Source: Buttiauxella agrestis
GTDB lineage: Bacteria > Pseudomonadota > Gammaproteobacteria > Enterobacterales > Enterobacteriaceae
DNA length: 64,000 bases
Assembly: GCF_900446255.1 (NCBI RefSeq)
Contig: NZ_UIGI01000001.1
Coordinates: forward strand, 2,506,763 to 2,570,762
Reading direction: 5' to 3'
Position numbers and translations under genes: made by a program. Positions 9,337 to 17,022 of the stretch are shown here, one piece after another; the stretch's first letter is position 1; each line of letters opens with the position of its first letter. The notes beneath the pieces were generated by a model. That model made no database searches and was not told the origin of the DNA. It saw only the letters and a list, made by a program, of their open reading frames with translations.

Positions 9337-10073
9337 AAATAATTACCCCTATCTTTACTTTGAACTAGCTATCATCACTCGTTCCTGTCGTTTTCAAAAA
9401 AGGCAGGAGAATGAACCGTGTGTATTGAAAGAAATTATCGAGTTGCAATGAAGCAACCAGGGTCCATTTTTATTTAATTTAAATTGTGCACTACCTTTTT
9501 AGAGTTATTCTCCTTGCGTAAATCCTTAGCGGAATAAGTTTAATTTCACTCGTAAAGATAATTATTGGTCATTTACAGGCGGCCTCAGCCCTTTGAATGC
9601 GTGGATGCATTCAAGGCAAGGGGGTTTAAATATAAGCGTGCTATTTATTTGCCTGAGGTTTTTATCTCACATGACACCGTAGTTATGTTCCTAACTATGG
9701 TTTTTCTTTGTGTTACTTCTCTCATGCTTTTTTATTACCAATAAAATAAATCTGTAACTAATTTGTCATGCTTTATACATAAAACGGAACTTTTATCAGG
9801 TGCCTGGCCGATATAAAGTGAGTAAATGATAAATAAAATAGTGCTGCTGATTATTTTTTGGGAACCATCTGACTGATAAATATGGATTGTTCTATTGGGG
9901 GGCAGGGTGAGTTTATTGCGCCAAATGCATAAAACTCACAAATAAGAAGGGTTCTCATTAGCTATAGAGAAGAGGGCTTATTTTCATTTCTTTACGTTAC
10001 TATTTAACGTTAAGCCCTGATTACCATTTTCAGATTTCAGCAATTTAGGCGATAGCAGCGAAAGGGGTAATGA
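9337..10073. other. 737-bp AT-rich intergenic region with three hairpins, no gene seen
   Basis: No convincing coding frame is present. The right-to-left promoter of the peroxidase operon must lie here, but no clear -35/-10 pair stands out. Three inverted repeats are visible: TTGAATGC/GCATTCAA at 9593-9614 with a 6-nt loop; a terminator-like stem on the plus strand at 9677-9705; and a nested pair at 9973-10018, outer AGGGCTTA/TAAGCCCT and inner ACGTTA/TAACGT. The last one lies just beyond the 3' end of the DUF523/YbgA gene and may be its transcript end. Confidence 0.5.
9677..9705 (+). terminator. Terminator-like hairpin with no gene upstream
   Basis: Stem CCGTAGTTA (9677-9685) pairs with TAACTATGG (9692-9700), allowing one G-U pair, with a 6-nt loop and TTTTTCTTT directly after it. 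This is the layout of a rho-independent terminator on the plus strand, yet no plus-strand protein gene lies upstream. It could end a small RNA made within the intergenic region. Chance in AT-rich DNA cannot be ruled out. Confidence 0.35.
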
Positions 10074-11033
10074 TCAGTTAACCATCAAACGCAGGCATAA
10101 ATTATCGGGATAGGGTGAAAAGTAGTTTTGCGTCTCCAGGTAACGATCCGGGTAATCGCCAAGATAATGCTTCAACAGGGTCAGCGGCGCGAGGAGCGGC
10201 AACAGCCCATCACGGTAATGCAGAATCACATCCCGTAATTCTCCGCGCTGGCGGCTGTTTAACTGATTACGGAAGTAGCCCTGAATATGCATCAGAACGT
10301 TAGTGTGATTTTTCCGCGACGCGGGCGTTTTCAGGATCGCCATTAGTTTTGCGCGATATTCTACAAAGAAGCTCTCAAGGTTTTCCCACTCGTGCAAAGA
10401 GGCGACGAAAGGCCCGATTTCCCGGTAGCCTGGCTGGTGATGCGCCAGCAACTGAAGTTTGTAGCGACTATGGAAGTCCAGCAGCGCGCGACGAGTCAGG
10501 CCATTTGCCCGCAGGGTATTCAGCTCATGCAAGGCGAAGACGCGCTCGACAAAATTTTCCCGCAGCACCGGATCGTGCAGACGGCCATCCTCTTCAACGG
10601 GCAGCCACGGGTATTTCTCCAGTAGCGCTTGCGTAAAGATGCCAACTCCCTCCTTGCGCCCGCGATTGCCGTTTTCGTCATACAGCCGCACGCGCTCCAT
10701 ACCGCAACTTGGTGACTTAGCGCAAACGATAAAGCCAGACAAACCGCCTTGCGATGACAGGAACGAGTCCGCGAAGGCGGTCATTTTGTCCGTAACATCA
10801 TCATGAGGTGCATGGCTAAAGCGCATCCGCAAATCCCCTTCGCCGGTCTGTACCAGACGTAGCGCCGGACGCGGAACGGGCAGGCCGATGGCCATCTCCG
10901 GGCAGATGGGTTTGAAATTCACCCACTGCGCGAGTCCGTCCATCACAAATCCCATCCGTTTATGACCGCCGTCAAATCTGACTGTGGAGCCGGTTAAGCA
11001 TCCGCTGATCCCAATGACTGGTTTAGTGCTCAT
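10074..11033 (-). CDS. DUF523 plus DUF1722 (YbgA-like) fusion protein
   Basis: 319 residues made of two domains of unknown biochemical role. The N-terminal half (about 5-150) is DUF523, recognised by GISGCLTG, the ICPEMAIGLPVPRP stretch and CAKSPSCGMERV, with several conserved cysteines that could bind a metal or take part in redox chemistry. The C-terminal half (about 190-310) is DUF1722, the domain of E. coli YbgA (HKYLLLAH-type region seen here as SRYKLQLLAHHQPGY, and the end SPYPDNLCLRLMVN). I start at the ATG at 11033, preceded by AAGGTGAA; the open frame reaches 12 codons further without a family match. It is the second gene after an MlrA-like regulator on the same strand, about 90 bp away. 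In enterics this family often sits beside a DNA photolyase gene; none is here. Confidence 0.85.
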   Translation of the reverse strand: MSTKPVIGISGCLTGSTVRFDGGHKRMGFVMDGLAQWVNFKPICPEMAIGLPVPRPALRLVQTGEGDLRMRFSHAPHDDVTDKMTAFADSFLSSQGGLSGFIVCAKSPSCGMERVRLYDENGNRGRKEGVGIFTQALLEKYPWLPVEEDGRLHDPVLRENFVERVFALHELNTLRANGLTRRALLDFHSRYKLQLLAHHQPGYREIGPFVASLHEWENLESFFVEYRAKLMAILKTPASRKNHTNVLMHIQGYFRNQLNSRQRGELRDVILHYRDGLLPLLAPLTLLKHYLGDYPDRYLETQNYFSPYPDNLCLRLMVN

Positions 11034-11122
11034 GAATTTCACCTTGCCTGTGAACAATGTGGTAATCACATTATTAAAACTTAGACAAATAATAGTGTTT
11101 GTACAAGTTTAGGGGAAGGATT

Positions 11123-11851
11123 TTAGAGCGCAATGACCTCGAGCGAAGCGACTTGTTGCTGCCAGAGCTCAATCTGATTTTTGCGCGCGGCGGTCAGTTT
11201 GCCACTAGTGACCAGCAGCCATTTTCGATCCGGGAAGATCTCCGGGGCCAGCATGACAGGCGGCACGGGAAGCACGTCAATCCGCTGTCCTTGCCCTGTA
11301 CGCTTTAACGCTTCAAGCCAGATTTCACAAGGATCGGTAAGGTGCCAGCCGGTGATTAAGTAATTATCGCCCGGCGCTTTTTTATCACCTTCGAGGCAAA
11401 ATGAGGTGTAGGAGATGATGATGCCGTCGAGGATTTCGCGCAGCGTCATTATCGCGGGAATGTTGGCGGAGACTTTACTTCGCAGCGGACGCAGGACTTC
11501 CGAGACCAACTCCGGGCGCGGATATTCGCGGCCCGAATCGTAAATTTGTTGACGCAGAGACTCGATTTTTCCCTCTTTCAGCCGCTGCAACATGCTCTCC
11601 TGAAGACTGAGCCAGTTGTTTGTCTGACGTGTTTCAGGCCTTGCCAGCAAGGGTTTAACCTGGCTGACCGGAACGCCTTTTTTCACCCAGTCGAGAATTT
11701 TTAACGCCTGCTCGACATCATCATCACTATAAAGACGGTGTCCGCCATCAGTGCGCATCGGCTTGATCAGACCGTAACGACGCTGCCAGGCGCGGAGCGT
11801 GGTGGCGTTTATCCCGCAAAGACGGGCAAATTCACCGATGGAGTAGGGCAT
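11123..11851 (-). CDS. MlrA-like MerR-family transcriptional regulator
   Basis: 242 residues. The N-terminal MerR winged helix-turn-helix (about 2-70) reads YSIGEFARLCGINATTLRAW followed by QRRYGLIKP and RTDGGHRLY, which is close to E. coli MlrA, the activator of csgD in curli and biofilm control. The C-terminal region (about 95-240) matches the MlrA-type partner domain, for example LREILDGIIISYTSFCLEG and DNYLITGWHL, and has no cobalamin-binding DxHxxG. The ATG at 11851 is preferred: AGGTGA lies 5 nt upstream, while a GTG three codons earlier has no such site. It is followed on the same strand by the DUF523/YbgA gene, so it probably controls or accompanies it. It could be a paralogue with a stress- or light-related role rather than MlrA itself. 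Confidence 0.85.
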   Translation of the reverse strand: MPYSIGEFARLCGINATTLRAWQRRYGLIKPMRTDGGHRLYSDDDVEQALKILDWVKKGVPVSQVKPLLARPETRQTNNWLSLQESMLQRLKEGKIESLRQQIYDSGREYPRPELVSEVLRPLRSKVSANIPAIMTLREILDGIIISYTSFCLEGDKKAPGDNYLITGWHLTDPCEIWLEALKRTGQGQRIDVLPVPPVMLAPEIFPDRKWLLVTSGKLTAARKNQIELWQQQVASLEVIAL

Positions 11852-11969
11852 AAGTCTCACCTGATAATAGAGAATATTCTCAATATACTACGAATATTAC
11901 CGGGCTGAATGTAGCGCAGGATGTTTGCACTACACTTTATTTCCAACCGCGTAGATGAAAGGAGTTCCC

Positions 11970-12494
11970 ATGAAGCTATGGCCTGTTGTGACCGGAGTCG
12001 CTATCGCACTAACCCTGGTTGCTTGTAAATCTCCCACGCCGCCGAAAGGAGTTCAGCCTATTACTGGGTTTGATGCCAGCCGTTATCTTGGCAAATGGTA
12101 TGAAATCGCTCGCCTTGAAAACCGTTTCGAACGTGGCCTTGAGCAGGTCACTGCAACTTATGGTAAGCGCAGCGATGGTGCGATTAGCGTGCTCAATCGT
12201 GGATATGATCCGATTAAAAACAAGTGGAATGAGAGTGAAGGGAAAGCTTCGTTCACTGGCGCACCAACGACGGCTGCGCTGAAAGTGTCATTCTTTGGGC
12301 CGTTCTATGGCGGGTATAACGTGATCAAGCTGGATGATGATTACCAGTACGCGTTGGTTAGCGGTCCGAACCGTGACTATTTGTGGATTTTGTCTCGAAC
12401 GCCAACCATTCCGGATGCGGTGAAGCAGGATTACCTGAACACGGCACGCACGCTGGGATTCAAAGTCGAGCAGCTCGTGTGGGTGAAGCAGTAA
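11970..12494 (+). CDS. blc: Outer-membrane lipoprotein Blc (bacterial lipocalin)
   Basis: A 174-residue lipocalin, close to the 177 residues of E. coli Blc. The signal peptide ends in a lipobox (TLVAC, Cys at about 19), so the mature protein is lipid-anchored, normally in the outer membrane facing the periplasm. The lipocalin motif 1 is clear as YLGKWYEIARLENRFERGL at about 37-55, and the later strand motif NRDYLWILSRTP is also present. Blc binds lysophospholipids and is thought to help membrane maintenance under stress. The ATG at 11970 has a strong AAAGGAG upstream; an in-frame ATG five codons earlier lies before that site. It stands alone, divergent from the MlrA-like gene. Confidence 0.95.
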   Translation: MKLWPVVTGVAIALTLVACKSPTPPKGVQPITGFDASRYLGKWYEIARLENRFERGLEQVTATYGKRSDGAISVLNRGYDPIKNKWNESEGKASFTGAPTTAALKVSFFGPFYGGYNVIKLDDDYQYALVSGPNRDYLWILSRTPTIPDAVKQDYLNTARTLGFKVEQLVWVKQ

Positions 12495-12503
12495 GTCATT
12501 GCA

Positions 12504-12543
12504 CCGGGTTCTGTCCGGCGAAAGATGCCTGAATCGAACCCGG
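12504..12543 (+). terminator. Inverted repeat after blc, probable transcript end
   Basis: CCGGGTTC at 12504-12511 pairs perfectly with GAACCCGG at 12536-12543, with a 24-nt loop that can itself fold partly. It begins 9 bp after the blc stop and lies between convergent genes. It lacks a good T-run, so it may be a weak terminator or an mRNA end protector. Confidence 0.4.
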
Positions 12544-12583
12544 TCATTATTACTGGCAGAATGCGCGTGTATCTAATCTGCGT

Positions 12584-13075
12584 TTAGCCTTGCTCTGACA
12601 CCTGACCGGTATTTTTTTCTGTCGCCGCGACATTAGCTTTATTACTGGAATAGATGAAGAAAAGCGCAATTCCCAGGCAGACCACAGCACCCAGGCGTGT
12701 CGCTGAGAAGTGAATGACCTCATTACCTAACCAGCCAAAATTATCAATAAGCATACTCATTGTCAGTTGACCTAAAATTACCGCAACTGTTGCAACAGCC
12801 GCACCAATACGCTGAACAGCCAGCACCATAATGACGATATAAGGAACACCACAAAGTGCGCCAAGCAATTGCCATTTCGGCACATCCAACAAGGTTAGGG
12901 CATGCTTTGGTTCGAAGAAGAAAATAAGCAGGGCGGTGACCAGTGCGCCAACGGAGAAAGTCAAAAACGCACTGCGGAACACGCCAACATTGCAGCCTAA
13001 CTTTCCATTAATGGCAGCCTGCACGCTAAGGACCGCACCGCCGATGACCGCCAGAAAAATCATTAATATATTCAC
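12584..13075 (-). CDS. YdcZ-type (DUF606) DMT-family small membrane protein, second of a pair
   Basis: 163 residues with about five hydrophobic helices, beginning MNILMIFLAVIGGAVLSVQA, and the family hallmark QAAINGKLG near residue 20-26, where polar Asn and Gly lie between membrane segments. DUF606/YdcZ proteins belong to the drug/metabolite transporter superfamily and are thought to work as hetero-oligomeric pairs, which matches the homologous gene 9 bp upstream. The C-terminal 15 residues are hydrophilic (KNTGQVSEQG) and should lie at the membrane surface. The pair lies divergent from a LysR regulator, so it is probably controlled by it. The substrate is not known. Confidence 0.85.
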   Translation of the reverse strand: MNILMIFLAVIGGAVLSVQAAINGKLGCNVGVFRSAFLTFSVGALVTALLIFFFEPKHALTLLDVPKWQLLGALCGVPYIVIMVLAVQRIGAAVATVAVILGQLTMSMLIDNFGWLGNEVIHFSATRLGAVVCLGIALFFIYSSNKANVAATEKNTGQVSEQG

Positions 13076-13084
13076 AGTTTCACC

Positions 13085-13519
13085 TTAGCCTTTGGCCACA
13101 AGGAACAGAGCCGCAATAATAAAAATCAGCGCAATAATTCGCTTACTGTCAATTTTGCGATGCGCCGCACCGAACAAGCCGTAGTGGTCAATGACCAGGC
13201 TCTTGAAGACTTGTCCTGCCAGAATGCCAATCATCGTCATTGCAATCCCGATAATGGGAACCGCAACGGTCAGGATGACGACATATACCGGGCCCAAAAT
13301 TCCACCCAACAAAGTCCATGAAGGTTGAGTAAAGAATGAAGGGCTGTTTCGTGGGCTAAAGAACAGCATCAGCAAGAATGTCAGCGCCGCGCCGACCCCG
13401 AAAATGCTGAAAGTGGCCCATAAGTCGCCGACCTCACCGCCCAGCGGCCCTAATAAACCCGCTTCAACGGATAACCCCATCCCGCCGGAAACGACGAGAA
13501 ATATAAATAAAAGCTGCAT
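13085..13519 (-). CDS. YdcZ-type (DUF606) DMT-family small membrane protein, first of a pair
   Basis: 144 residues, almost entirely hydrophobic, with about five predicted membrane helices. Its start MQLLFIFLVVSGGMGLSVEA parallels that of its downstream neighbour, and the loop residues LLGPLGGEVGDLWATF align with that protein's NGKLGCNVGVFRSAF. The pair therefore looks like an old tandem duplication giving two subunits of one small transporter. GGAGAG precedes the ATG. The gene starts 97 bp from the divergent LysR regulator, the usual arrangement of a LysR protein and its target. The cargo cannot be deduced from sequence. Confidence 0.85.
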   Translation of the reverse strand: MQLLFIFLVVSGGMGLSVEAGLLGPLGGEVGDLWATFSIFGVGAALTFLLMLFFSPRNSPSFFTQPSWTLLGGILGPVYVVILTVAVPIIGIAMTMIGILAGQVFKSLVIDHYGLFGAAHRKIDSKRIIALIFIIAALFLVAKG

Positions 13520-13616
13520 ATAACACTCTCCAGTGGCTTAGGTGCAGGATCCTATAGCAGCGGGGAATAATGAAAAACGGTATAATTCAGGAAACACCTT
13601 TGCAGGAATCGAGATA

Positions 13617-14552
13617 ATGTACGATCCGAGCGCCATTAATTTCCGCACGCTGATGTTTTTCATCGGTGTGTTTGACGAACAGAGTTTTTCAGCTGTCGCA
13701 AGGCGAGAAGGGGTCTCAGCGTCAATGATTTCGCGGGTGATCCTGCAACTTGAGGACACGCTTGGGCAGCAGCTTTTTTATCGTAATACCCGAGCAGTTA
13801 TCCCCACTGAAGCGGGTCGCCTATTTATTGACTATGCCCGCGCAATGACTGACCAGCTGAGTGAAGCGCGTAAAGCGATGCTGGACCGATCCCTCGAGCC
13901 CGCAGGGCTGATACGAGTCAATGCGCCAGTATTTTTTGGCCAGCGACATATTGCTCCATGGCTTACTGAACTTTCAGCCCGCTATCCGAGGTTGCTGATT
14001 GAACTGACGCAGACTGATAACTATATCGATCCCCACAGGGACGCGGCAGACGTGATTTTCAGAATTGGCACACTGACGGATTCCTCTTTCCATGCCCGCA
14101 TATTTGGAACCCAGCATTATCATCTGGCAGCTTCCCCAGGCTATATAGAAAAGTATGGAGAGCCGGAGCTCCCAGCGGATCTCATTCATCATAAATGTCT
14201 GGTTTATAAAGGATCAGTAGGGCCAAACCGTTGGTTATTCAGGGAGCAAGGCGGCAGTTGGACTCATTATCCGGTAACAGGGTTACTGACATCTAATAAT
14301 GCGGAATCGTTACTGACCAGCGCGCTGGGTGGTATGGGATTGGTTCTTTTCCCGGACTGGCTCATTGGCGACAGTCTTAAAAATGGTGATCTTGTCAGAG
14401 TCATGGAGGGATTCGAAGCGGCAATTAATACAGAGCCGCAGCATATCGCCGCCATTTATCCCAACGCGCGACGACCGCCATTAAACGTACGGGCGGTCAT
14501 TGATTACTTTGTGGAAGTTTACGGCACGCCGCTTTACTGGCAGCTCGATTGA
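13617..14552 (+). CDS. LysR-family regulator divergent from the YdcZ pair
   Basis: 311 residues. The N-terminal winged helix (about 5-65) reads NFRTLMFFIGVFDEQSFSAV and VSASMISRVILQLEDTLGQQ; the effector-binding domain (about 90-300) has the start GLIRVNAPVFFGQRHIAPWL of the CrgA/DsdC-like subgroup in which a short repressor/activator controls a neighbouring transport gene. The ATG at 13617 is preferred over a GTG 25 codons upstream because the LysR family starts just before the helix-turn-helix and AGGAA lies upstream. A TATAAT at 13581-13586 could be its -10 box. The ligand is unknown; context suggests control of the two small membrane proteins. Confidence 0.88.
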   Translation: MYDPSAINFRTLMFFIGVFDEQSFSAVARREGVSASMISRVILQLEDTLGQQLFYRNTRAVIPTEAGRLFIDYARAMTDQLSEARKAMLDRSLEPAGLIRVNAPVFFGQRHIAPWLTELSARYPRLLIELTQTDNYIDPHRDAADVIFRIGTLTDSSFHARIFGTQHYHLAASPGYIEKYGEPELPADLIHHKCLVYKGSVGPNRWLFREQGGSWTHYPVTGLLTSNNAESLLTSALGGMGLVLFPDWLIGDSLKNGDLVRVMEGFEAAINTEPQHIAAIYPNARRPPLNVRAVIDYFVEVYGTPLYWQLD

Positions 14553-14640
14553 TGTGAGGTGAGTTAGCCTGGTGAGTTCTGAGATGGTATCGGGTTTGTA
14601 TCCTGATAGTCTATTTAACATAATATACATTATGCGCACC

Positions 14641-14645
14641 AAAGT
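14641..14645 (+). repeat. Left copy of the 5-bp target site duplication (AAAGT)
   Basis: AAAGT directly abuts the left TGT end of the insertion sequence and is repeated exactly after its right end at 16996-17000. Together with the matching inverted ends this fixes the element's borders. Confidence 0.8.
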
Positions 14646-14701
14646 TGTAGCAGCTCAATAGTAGTGTCCGCCTGTAGCTCAATTCACGTGACCGCGATAT
14701 G
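14646..14701 (+). repeat. Left end of the insertion sequence: terminal TGT and two tandem motifs
   Basis: After TGT the motif CTCAATAGTAGTGTCCGC starts at 14654 and its second copy CTCAATTCACGTGACCGC at 14678, a 24-bp period. These are the likely transposase binding sites and mirror those at the right end. Confidence 0.75.
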
Positions 14702-14751
14702 GTGAGTCTCACGGAGTCGTTTTTCATCAGTAAAAACTACCGGAGATTGCC

Positions 14752-16155
14752 ATGTGCGCAGAAAGCTCAGGAATGTTTACCTTGAAAGAGATCAACCGCG
14801 TCAAAATTATCCAGGATGTCATCGAGCGCCGAATGACAACGCACCGCGCAGCTGAACACCTCGGGATCAGCGACAGGCAATGCCGCCGGCTTCTGGTGCG
14901 TTACCGTGAAGAAGGTCCGCTCGGTATGGCCAACCGGCGACGTGGCATGCGTGGTAACAGGCAACTTATGCCCGGTCTTGCCGATCAGGCTCTGGAACTT
15001 ATCAGGACACGTTATGCTGATTTCGGTCCGACACTCGCGCAGGAAAAACTCGCAGAGCTCCACGGTCTGATCCTCGGTAAAGAGACCGTGAGGCGCATTA
15101 TGACGCGTGCGGGTCTCTGGGTTCCCCGTAAACAACGGGCAGCCAGGATCCATCAACCTCGTTACCGGCGCCCGTGTACTGGTGAGCTGATACAAATAGA
15201 TGGCTGCGACCATGAGTGGTTCGAAGACCGTGGCCCGGCCTGTACCGCTCTGGTCTACGTTGATGATGCAACCAGCAAAATTATGGAGCTTCTGTTCGTC
15301 AAATCAGAGTCCACGTTCTCTTATTTTGAAGCCACGCGACGCTACATCGACAAACACGGTAAGCCACTGGCGCTGTACAGTGATAAAGCGGGCGTTTTTC
15401 GGGTGAATAACAAAAATGCGACCGGGGGTGATGGCCATACGCAGTTTGGTCGGGCCATGCACGAGCTGAGCATTCAGACTATCTGTGCCGATACCAGTGA
15501 GGCGAAAGGTCGCGTCGAACGTGCACATCTCACCCTGCAGGACCGCCTGGTGAAAGAGTTCCGGTTACAGGGGATCAGTTCAATGGAAGCGGCCAATGCA
15601 TTCGCCGAAACATACAGGGCTGATTACAACCGACGCTTTGGTAAAATCCCGAGGCATGATTTTGATGTTCACCGCACCGTGGAACACGATGAAGATCTGG
15701 ATCTGATATTCACTGTTCGCGAGAAGCGAAAGGTCTCAAAAGCACTGACCATTCAATACGATAAAATGTTGTATCTGATAGAAGACAGTGAATATAGCCG
15801 CCGCGCCATGGGTAAGTATATTGATGTATATCATTACCCCGATGGGCAAAAAGAGCTGCGTCTGAATGGTGTGGCTCTTCCCTGCTCTACCTACGATCGG
15901 CTCTCTGAAATCGACCAGGGTGCCATTGTTGATAATAAACGTCTCGGCAGAACACTTGAGTTTATCCGGCTGGTACAGAGCAACCGCGATGACACTCGCT
16001 CACAGTCCGTTCCTGCAGGTGATGGCCCTTCCCGACGACGTCCCAGAGCGGCCGGTAAAAAGACCCAGCGTGCGCTGAACCAGGATGACATGCTTGAAGC
16101 CCTGAAGCAGCTTCAGTCGCGTTCTGAGCAAATCTTTGGCAAAAAGCCTGGCTGA
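14752..16155 (+). CDS. ISNCY-family DDE transposase
   Basis: 467 residues and apparently intact. The N-terminus has a helix-turn-helix (about 15-55; TTHRAAEHLGISDRQCRRLL) that would bind the tandem motifs at the ends. The integrase-fold catalytic core follows, with a likely triad D150 (LIQIDGCDHEWFEDRG), D211 (LYSDKAGVFR) and E256 (EAKGRVERAHLTLQDRL). The last 60 residues are basic and low in complexity. GGAG sits 7 nt before the ATG. It cuts and joins the element's ends; the ISNCY family call rests on the core motifs. Its stop is followed within 45 bp by the end of the oppositely oriented passenger gene. Confidence 0.92.
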   Translation: MCAESSGMFTLKEINRVKIIQDVIERRMTTHRAAEHLGISDRQCRRLLVRYREEGPLGMANRRRGMRGNRQLMPGLADQALELIRTRYADFGPTLAQEKLAELHGLILGKETVRRIMTRAGLWVPRKQRAARIHQPRYRRPCTGELIQIDGCDHEWFEDRGPACTALVYVDDATSKIMELLFVKSESTFSYFEATRRYIDKHGKPLALYSDKAGVFRVNNKNATGGDGHTQFGRAMHELSIQTICADTSEAKGRVERAHLTLQDRLVKEFRLQGISSMEAANAFAETYRADYNRRFGKIPRHDFDVHRTVEHDEDLDLIFTVREKRKVSKALTIQYDKMLYLIEDSEYSRRAMGKYIDVYHYPDGQKELRLNGVALPCSTYDRLSEIDQGAIVDNKRLGRTLEFIRLVQSNRDDTRSQSVPAGDGPSRRRPRAAGKKTQRALNQDDMLEALKQLQSRSEQIFGKKPG

Positions 16156-16198
16156 TTCAACCGTTATTGATGAGTGCGACGACAACTTAATGACGTGC

Positions 16199-16834
16199 TT
16201 ACCAGTGAATCGTATCTGGCCAGACCCAGTCCGTATTATTCATGGTATTCAGCATTTTTGTATCCGGCTTTTCACGGGCATATTGACTCCAGAGTGAATC
16301 AAAGGAGCAAAGGATCTTATCCAGTTTTTCTTTTCTCTTTGCAGGTGGCTGACTGAGGAAATAACAACACCGGCTGTCAATATTGTCCTCAAGCCATTCA
16401 AAGTCAGAGTCAGCTGCGCTGCTGGCCAGTTTTATCATCACTTCTGCCCGGTTACCCGGCAGAAACGCCTGTAAAGCGGACTCCAGAAGATGCTCGAATG
16501 CATACATAATGGATAACTGTTTTTTATCTGTCTGGATGTAACTCATTGAACGTCTGAGGATTGCAGACTGAAGCAAGACCAGTGGCCATAACAGTTCCAC
16601 GCCATAAAGCTGATAGGAATCCCCTTCTTCATACTGATACTGCTCAGTACGGCGACAACCTTCCCGGGCTTTGCGGATGTCATAGGCCAGGGCGAGCATA
16701 AAGCCATCTTTAATCTTTATCAGAGGACTTTCGTCCACAGCGAAATGGATAAACTGGTGTAATTCATCCAGTGCTGCCGTATCTCCCCATAAAATAATAC
16801 CGGCATTATTGGGTGTTAATTCAAATCGGAACAT
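16199..16834 (-). CDS. Passenger gene inside the insertion sequence; DUF6904-like protein of unknown function
   Basis: About 211 residues from the ATG at 16834 (MFRFELTPNNAGIILWGDTA); frames starting up to five codons earlier (ATG 16843, GTG 16849) are also possible, and no start has a strong ribosome site. The order of motifs, GIILWGDtaaLdeLHqfIH at the start, then ALAYDIRKAREG and later a Trp/Leu-rich helix, recalls the DUF6904 family, from memory. No enzyme motif, signal peptide or membrane helix is visible. It is convergent with the transposase and lies fully within the element's borders, so it travels with it. Passenger genes in insertion sequences are sometimes regulators, resistance or addiction-type genes; nothing here decides that. 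Confidence 0.7.
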   Translation of the reverse strand: MFRFELTPNNAGIILWGDTAALDELHQFIHFAVDESPLIKIKDGFMLALAYDIRKAREGCRRTEQYQYEEGDSYQLYGVELLWPLVLLQSAILRRSMSYIQTDKKQLSIMYAFEHLLESALQAFLPGNRAEVMIKLASSAADSDFEWLEDNIDSRCCYFLSQPPAKRKEKLDKILCSFDSLWSQYAREKPDTKMLNTMNNTDWVWPDTIHW

Positions 16835-16939
16835 AACGTCCATCTTCACATTATTTCAGTATGAAAAAAGACTATCAGTAATGATTTCATTCAGCATCCG
16901 GTATTAAACAAAACACCGAGATTAATTGAAAAGAAACAG

Positions 16940-16995
16940 GATTAATGGTCATTTCAATTGAGCCAGATAACGGTCAGTTTAATTGAGGTTTGACA
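16940..16995 (-). repeat. Right end of the insertion sequence: terminal TGT and two tandem motifs
   Basis: Read on the minus strand from 16995, TGTCAAAC is followed by CTCAATTAAACTGACCGT and, 25 bp on, CTCAATTGAAATGACCAT (16945-16962). Both copies match the left-end motif, consensus CTCAATtnannTGaCCg. Confidence 0.75.
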
Positions 16996-17000
16996 AAAGT
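16996..17000 (+). repeat. Right copy of the 5-bp target site duplication (AAAGT)
   Basis: Exact copy of 14641-14645, directly after the right ACA end of the element. Confidence 0.8.
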
Positions 17001-17022
17001 AAGCTAAGGCAGAATCCAGTGA

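Larger units (their letters stand above)
14646..16995 (+). mobile_element. Complete ISNCY-like insertion sequence with a passenger gene (2350 bp)
   Basis: The borders are set by three agreeing signs: both ends begin TGT followed five bases later by CTCAAT; both ends carry two tandem copies of an 18-nt motif; and both flanks carry AAAGT. Inside are a transposase on the plus strand and a second, oppositely oriented gene of unknown function. From memory, ISKpn21 of the ISNCY family is of similar size and design, but I cannot check identity. The element landed in the space between two LysR genes, 27 bp beyond the stop of the one on its right, and seems to break no gene. Intact ends and open frames suggest a recent insertion. 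Confidence 0.85.

Noticed and set aside
14553-17022. The insertion sequence and its second gene as part of a larger prophage or integrative element.
   Set aside because: Both borders with target duplication are found within 2.35 kb, and no integrase, att site or phage gene lies near.
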